Of a stretch of 7,993 nt of DNA, positions 5,329 to 7,993 are shown one piece after another. Source of the stretch: a bacterium (GTDB taxonomy: Bacteria > Latescibacterota > UBA2968 > UBA8231); assembly GCA_027593305.1 (NCBI GenBank), contig JAQCJA010000193.1, forward strand, positions 1-7,993, written 5' to 3'. The position numbers and the translations under genes were made by a program. How positions within the stretch are numbered: position 1 is the stretch's first letter; each line of letters starts with the position of its first letter. A model generated the notes under the pieces. That model saw nothing but the letters and a program-made list of their open reading frames with translations, was not told the origin of the DNA and searched no databases.

Positions 5329-5970
5329 GTGCGGATCCTCATCGCCGAAGACGAACCGACGTCCCGCATGCTTCTGGAGAAGACCCTGACCGGCTGGGGA
5401 CATGAACTGGTCGTCTGCGCCGACGGGGCGCAGGCCTGGGCAGCGTTGCAGCAGCCCTCTCCCCCGTCCATCGCCGTCCTCGACTGGATGATGCCCGAGC
5501 TCGACGGCATCGACGTTTGTCGGCGTGCCCGGCAGATGGCGGGCCTCGAGAGTCTCTATATCATCCTGCTCACGAGTCGTGAGTCAGAAGATGACATCGT
5601 TGCCGGCCTCGACGCGGGGGCCAACGACTACATCACCAAACCTTTCCGTCGACGAGAGCTGGCGGCTCGCATCGGCGTTGGCGAGCGTGTCGTCGAACTG
5701 CAGCAACAGCTGGCGCAACGCGTCACGGAACTTGAGGCTGCCCTCGGCAAGGTAAAGACGCTGCAGGGGCTGTTGCCGATCTGTTCGTACTGCAAGAAGA
5801 TCCGCGGCGACAACAACTACTGGAAACAGGTGGAGGGCTACATCGAGGACCATGCAGATGTCAGCTTCAGCCACGGCATCTGCCCGGATTGCTACACATC
5901 CATCGTCGAACCTCAGTTGGCTGAACTCGAAGCCGAACTGACGCCGCGGAATCGTCCTGGGGACGCGTGA
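5329..5970 (+). CDS. Response regulator with four-cysteine C-terminal module
   Basis: This 213-residue protein is a receiver domain followed by a linker coil and a Cys module. The receiver (1-120) has the acidic pair E7/D8, the phosphoacceptor D52 in VLDWMMPELDG, T82 in LLTSR, and K104 in ITKPF. All catalytic positions are therefore present, and it should accept phosphate from a sensor kinase, which is not in the window. Residues about 119-147 have a heptad-like, Glu/Gln/Leu-rich coiled coil (VVELQQQLAQRVTELEAAL). The tail carries LLPICSYCKKIRGDNNYW (148-165) and FSHGICPDCY (180-189), giving two CxxC pairs (C152/C155, C185/C188) that could bind zinc or another metal. This CKKIR...YW...FSHGICPxC module recurs at the end of many receiver and PAS proteins, and its role is not settled. 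There is no DNA-binding or enzyme output domain. The GTG start has GAGG at 5316-5319 overlapping the upstream stop. The stop overlaps the next gene by four bases. Confidence 0.93.
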   Translation: MRILIAEDEPTSRMLLEKTLTGWGHELVVCADGAQAWAALQQPSPPSIAVLDWMMPELDGIDVCRRARQMAGLESLYIILLTSRESEDDIVAGLDAGANDYITKPFRRRELAARIGVGERVVELQQQLAQRVTELEAALGKVKTLQGLLPICSYCKKIRGDNNYWKQVEGYIEDHADVSFSHGICPDCYTSIVEPQLAELEAELTPRNRPGDA

Positions 5971-6788
5971 CAGCCGCGGCCACAGCCGACCTGTATTGCC
6001 ATGACCGGTTGGCGCCCCTGGTATCCTCCCTGGACGCGGTGGGCGATGCTGAACTGGCCCTGTTCCATCGTCAGGGATATCTGGCAATACGCCAGGGCTT
6101 TGACGCAGTCACGATCAACGACGCTTTGCTCGCCGTAACAGATCTGATCGATGGCGCCAACCCCGCGTTCCGGGGCATCTCCTTTGAGACTGGATCCGGG
6201 CCAAGTGACACGTTTACCACCACCGAGCGTCGGCAGCGGGTGCGCAAGCTCATGGGCTTTGTTGACCACGACGAGCGCCTGCGGGCCCTGAGCATTGATG
6301 CAGCGCTGCTGCGCGTTGTCAGTCTCTTCATGCAGGGCGCCACACCCGAACTCTTCCAGGACATGGCTCTGCTGAAGCCACCTGGCGGCCGCGAGAAGCC
6401 CTGGCATCAGGATATGGCCTACTTCAACGTGCCCATCGATGCAACCTTCGTCGGTGGGTTTTACTGGCGTCGTCAGGCAACCCCGGCCAATGGTGCCATG
6501 CATATTCTGCCCGGCTCGCATCATCAGGGCCCGCAGCTTCACTTCAGCCGGCGCGACTGGCAGATCTGTGACACCGAGGCGCCGCGTGGCAGCGATGTCG
6601 TTGTCCCCTTGCCTCCGGGGGGCGTTCTCCTGTGGCACGGGCTCACCCTCCACAGCAGCCCGGATAACGAGACCCCACACAGTCGGCGCGCCCTTCAGTT
6701 CCACTATCGTCCGGCGGCAGTTTCAGCCATCTCTACCGAGGAGCGCATGCGGCATTACGGTGGTGAGGTTCGCGGCGCCGAATGCTGA
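5967..6788 (+). CDS. Phytanoyl-CoA dioxygenase (PhyH)-like Fe(II)/2-oxoglutarate oxygenase
   Basis: This 273-residue protein has the length typical of bacterial PhyH-family oxygenases, which hydroxylate a range of small molecules using Fe(II), O2 and 2-oxoglutarate. The iron site is intact: H147 and D149 in KPWHQDMAYF (144-153) and, most likely, H229 in WHGLTLHSSPDN (223-234). R240 or R241 in HSRRALQFHY is placed to bind 2-oxoglutarate. NGAMHILPGSHHQG (175-188) is the family's PGSH turn. The opening DAELALFHRQGYLAIRQGF is the usual N-terminal helix and strand. The substrate cannot be read from the sequence; phytanoyl-CoA itself is unlikely to be the substrate in a bacterium of this kind. The GTG start at 5967 overlaps the regulator stop (GTGA) and has GGGGA at 5959-5963, so translation is probably coupled to the regulator. 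The ATP-grasp gene starts 25 bases after its stop. Confidence 0.9.
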   Translation: MTAAATADLYCHDRLAPLVSSLDAVGDAELALFHRQGYLAIRQGFDAVTINDALLAVTDLIDGANPAFRGISFETGSGPSDTFTTTERRQRVRKLMGFVDHDERLRALSIDAALLRVVSLFMQGATPELFQDMALLKPPGGREKPWHQDMAYFNVPIDATFVGGFYWRRQATPANGAMHILPGSHHQGPQLHFSRRDWQICDTEAPRGSDVVVPLPPGGVLLWHGLTLHSSPDNETPHSRRALQFHYRPAAVSAISTEERMRHYGGEVRGAEC

Positions 6789-6813
6789 GGCCACGGCAGC
6801 AACAGGGGCGACG

Positions 6814-7993
6814 ATGAATTTCAACGGCTACGAACCCGGCGAATTCTACGACGAACTGTTCGACGCGACGGGCGCCGCGCGCTCCGGAGCGGCGCTGCTT
6901 GTGCAGCGCATCGAGGCCCTCTCTGCCGGCGAGTTGCGTCGACGTCAGGAAGCTGCCGAGGTGGCCCTGCTCAACATGGGGATCACCTTCAACGTGTACG
7001 GCGAAGAGGCCGGCACGGAGCGTATCTTCCCATTCGACATCATTCCACGTATCGTGCAGGCCTCGGAATGGGCGGCTGTGGAAGCGGGGCTGAAGCAACG
7101 CATCACCGCCCTCAACCGTTTCATCGATGACGTCTATCACCAACGTCGCATCGTCAGTGACGGCGTCATTCCCGCCTTCGTGCTCGAGTCCGCCACCGGA
7201 TTGCGCGAGCAATGTATGGGCTTCGCGCCGCCGCGAGGGGTCTGGTGTCATGTGAGCGGCTCGGATCTGATCCGTGATGACAAGGGGCAGTTCTACGTTC
7301 TTGAGGACAACATGCGCTGCCCGTCCGGCGTGAGTTACGTGTTGGAGAACCGCCAGGTCCTCAAACGCACCTTTCCGCAGGTATTTGGTGCCTCCCTCGT
7401 GCGCCCCGTGGAAAACTACCCGGCCCGTCTGCTGGACATGCTTCGGCATCTGGCACCGGACAACATCCCCCAGCCGACGGTTGTCTTGCTGACACCGGGC
7501 ATCTACAACTCCGCCTATTTCGAACACGCCTTCCTGGCGCAACAGATGGGCATCGAACTGGTCGAGGGGCGTGATCTCGTAGTCCAGGACGGCCTGGTCA
7601 TGATGCGCACGACGCGGGGCTTCCAGAGGGTCGATGTCATCTACCGGAGAATCGATGATGATTTCATCGATCCAACGTGCTTCCGCCAGGATTCGATGCT
7701 CGGCGTCCCCGGCTTGATGGGTGTCTATCAGGAGGGCCGCGTCGCGCTGGCCAATGCGCCGGGCACGGGCGTCGCCGACGACAAGGTGGTCTACGCCTAT
7801 GTCCCGGAAATGATCCGCTACTACCTCGGGCAGGAGCCGATCCTGCCCAACGTACCGACGTATCAATGCTGGGAGGATGAGGAGCGCAAATATGTTCTGG
7901 CGCACCTCGATGAACTCGTCGTCAAGGCAGCCAACGAGAGCGGCGGCTACGGCATGCTGATCGGTCCCCAGGCCACGCCGGAACAGCGGCGGG
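6814..7993 (+). CDS. Circularly permuted ATP-grasp protein (DUF404/DUF407 family), 3' end outside window
   Basis: The frame is open from ATG 6814 to the window end: 393 residues visible of a family length near 470-490. AGGGG at 6804-6808 gives a good binding site five bases before the ATG. The family match is strong throughout: GITFNVYG (56-63), RIFPFDIIPRI (70-80), EWAAVEAGLKQRITALNRF (85-103), VSGSDLIRDDKGQFYVLEDN (147-166), CPSGVSYVLENR (169-180), LLTPGIYNSAYFEH (225-238), VIYRRIDDDFIDP (275-287), NAPGTGVADDK (314-324) and VVKAANESGGYGMLIGP (369-385). These proteins are predicted ATP-dependent carboxylate-amine ligases (amidoligases). Their relatives usually stand beside genes for an alpha-E protein and a transglutaminase-like protein, and the products are unknown; such partners would be expected beyond base 7993. 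Here it lies 25 bases after the PhyH gene. No stop or frameshift is visible inside it. Confidence 0.95.
   Translation, partial: MNFNGYEPGEFYDELFDATGAARSGAALLVQRIEALSAGELRRRQEAAEVALLNMGITFNVYGEEAGTERIFPFDIIPRIVQASEWAAVEAGLKQRITALNRFIDDVYHQRRIVSDGVIPAFVLESATGLREQCMGFAPPRGVWCHVSGSDLIRDDKGQFYVLEDNMRCPSGVSYVLENRQVLKRTFPQVFGASLVRPVENYPARLLDMLRHLAPDNIPQPTVVLLTPGIYNSAYFEHAFLAQQMGIELVEGRDLVVQDGLVMMRTTRGFQRVDVIYRRIDDDFIDPTCFRQDSMLGVPGLMGVYQEGRVALANAPGTGVADDKVVYAYVPEMIRYYLGQEPILPNVPTYQCWEDEERKYVLAHLDELVVKAANESGGYGMLIGPQATPEQRR

Noticed and set aside
5913..6704. 263-codon open frame on the - strand
   Set aside because: It mirrors the PhyH gene, where the iron-site motifs are all in the + frame.
6733..7905. 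390-codon open frame on the - strand
   Set aside because: It is antisense to the ATP-grasp gene, which matches its family from end to end. The - strand product has no recognisable domain. Long antisense frames are common in GC-rich coding DNA.
1..7993. Mobile element, CRISPR array or phage-like segment
   Set aside because: No transposase, integrase, terminal inverted repeats, regular direct repeats or change in coding strand was seen.

Overview
The window is a 7,993-base piece of a high-GC bacterial chromosome. Every supported gene lies on the + strand, and coding is dense from end to end. It looks like a core housekeeping region running into a less ordinary accessory cluster. I see no mobile element, CRISPR array, tRNA, rRNA or integration signature.

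Lineage cannot be fixed from the sequence alone. Several details would fit an uncultured or marine member of the FCB side of the tree (Gemmatimonadota, Latescibacterota and relatives): TrmD has a CGHYKG loop instead of the CGRYEG usual in proteobacteria, bS16 carries a long Ala/Pro/Glu tail, and a small DUF3098-like two-helix membrane protein sits next to rplS. This placement is an inference from remembered family patterns, not a search result.

Layout. Bases 1-1172 hold the 3' end of a PASTA-repeat protein gene that overlaps rpe (ribulose-phosphate 3-epimerase) by one base. A 226-base spacer (1173-1398) follows, with hairpins and weak promoter-like elements. Bases 1399-5021 are the translation and secretion block ffh-rpsP-rimM-trmD-rplS: the SRP GTPase, protein bS16, the 30S maturation factor RimM, the tRNA m1G37 methyltransferase, and protein bL19. 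The order is the classical one, but no KH-domain gene (khpA/ylqC) lies between rpsP and rimM. A clear hairpin precedes the rplS ribosome binding site.

Bases 5087-7993 hold a second group: the DUF3098-like membrane protein, a response regulator with a four-cysteine C-terminal module in place of a DNA-binding domain, a phytanoyl-CoA dioxygenase (PhyH)-like Fe(II)/2-oxoglutarate oxygenase that overlaps the regulator gene by 4 bases, and a circularly permuted ATP-grasp protein cut by the window end. Tight spacing suggests co-transcription, possibly as read-through from the rplS operon. The regulator-oxygenase-ATP-grasp trio is the most interesting part. Each family is known, but I do not recognise the combination as a described system.
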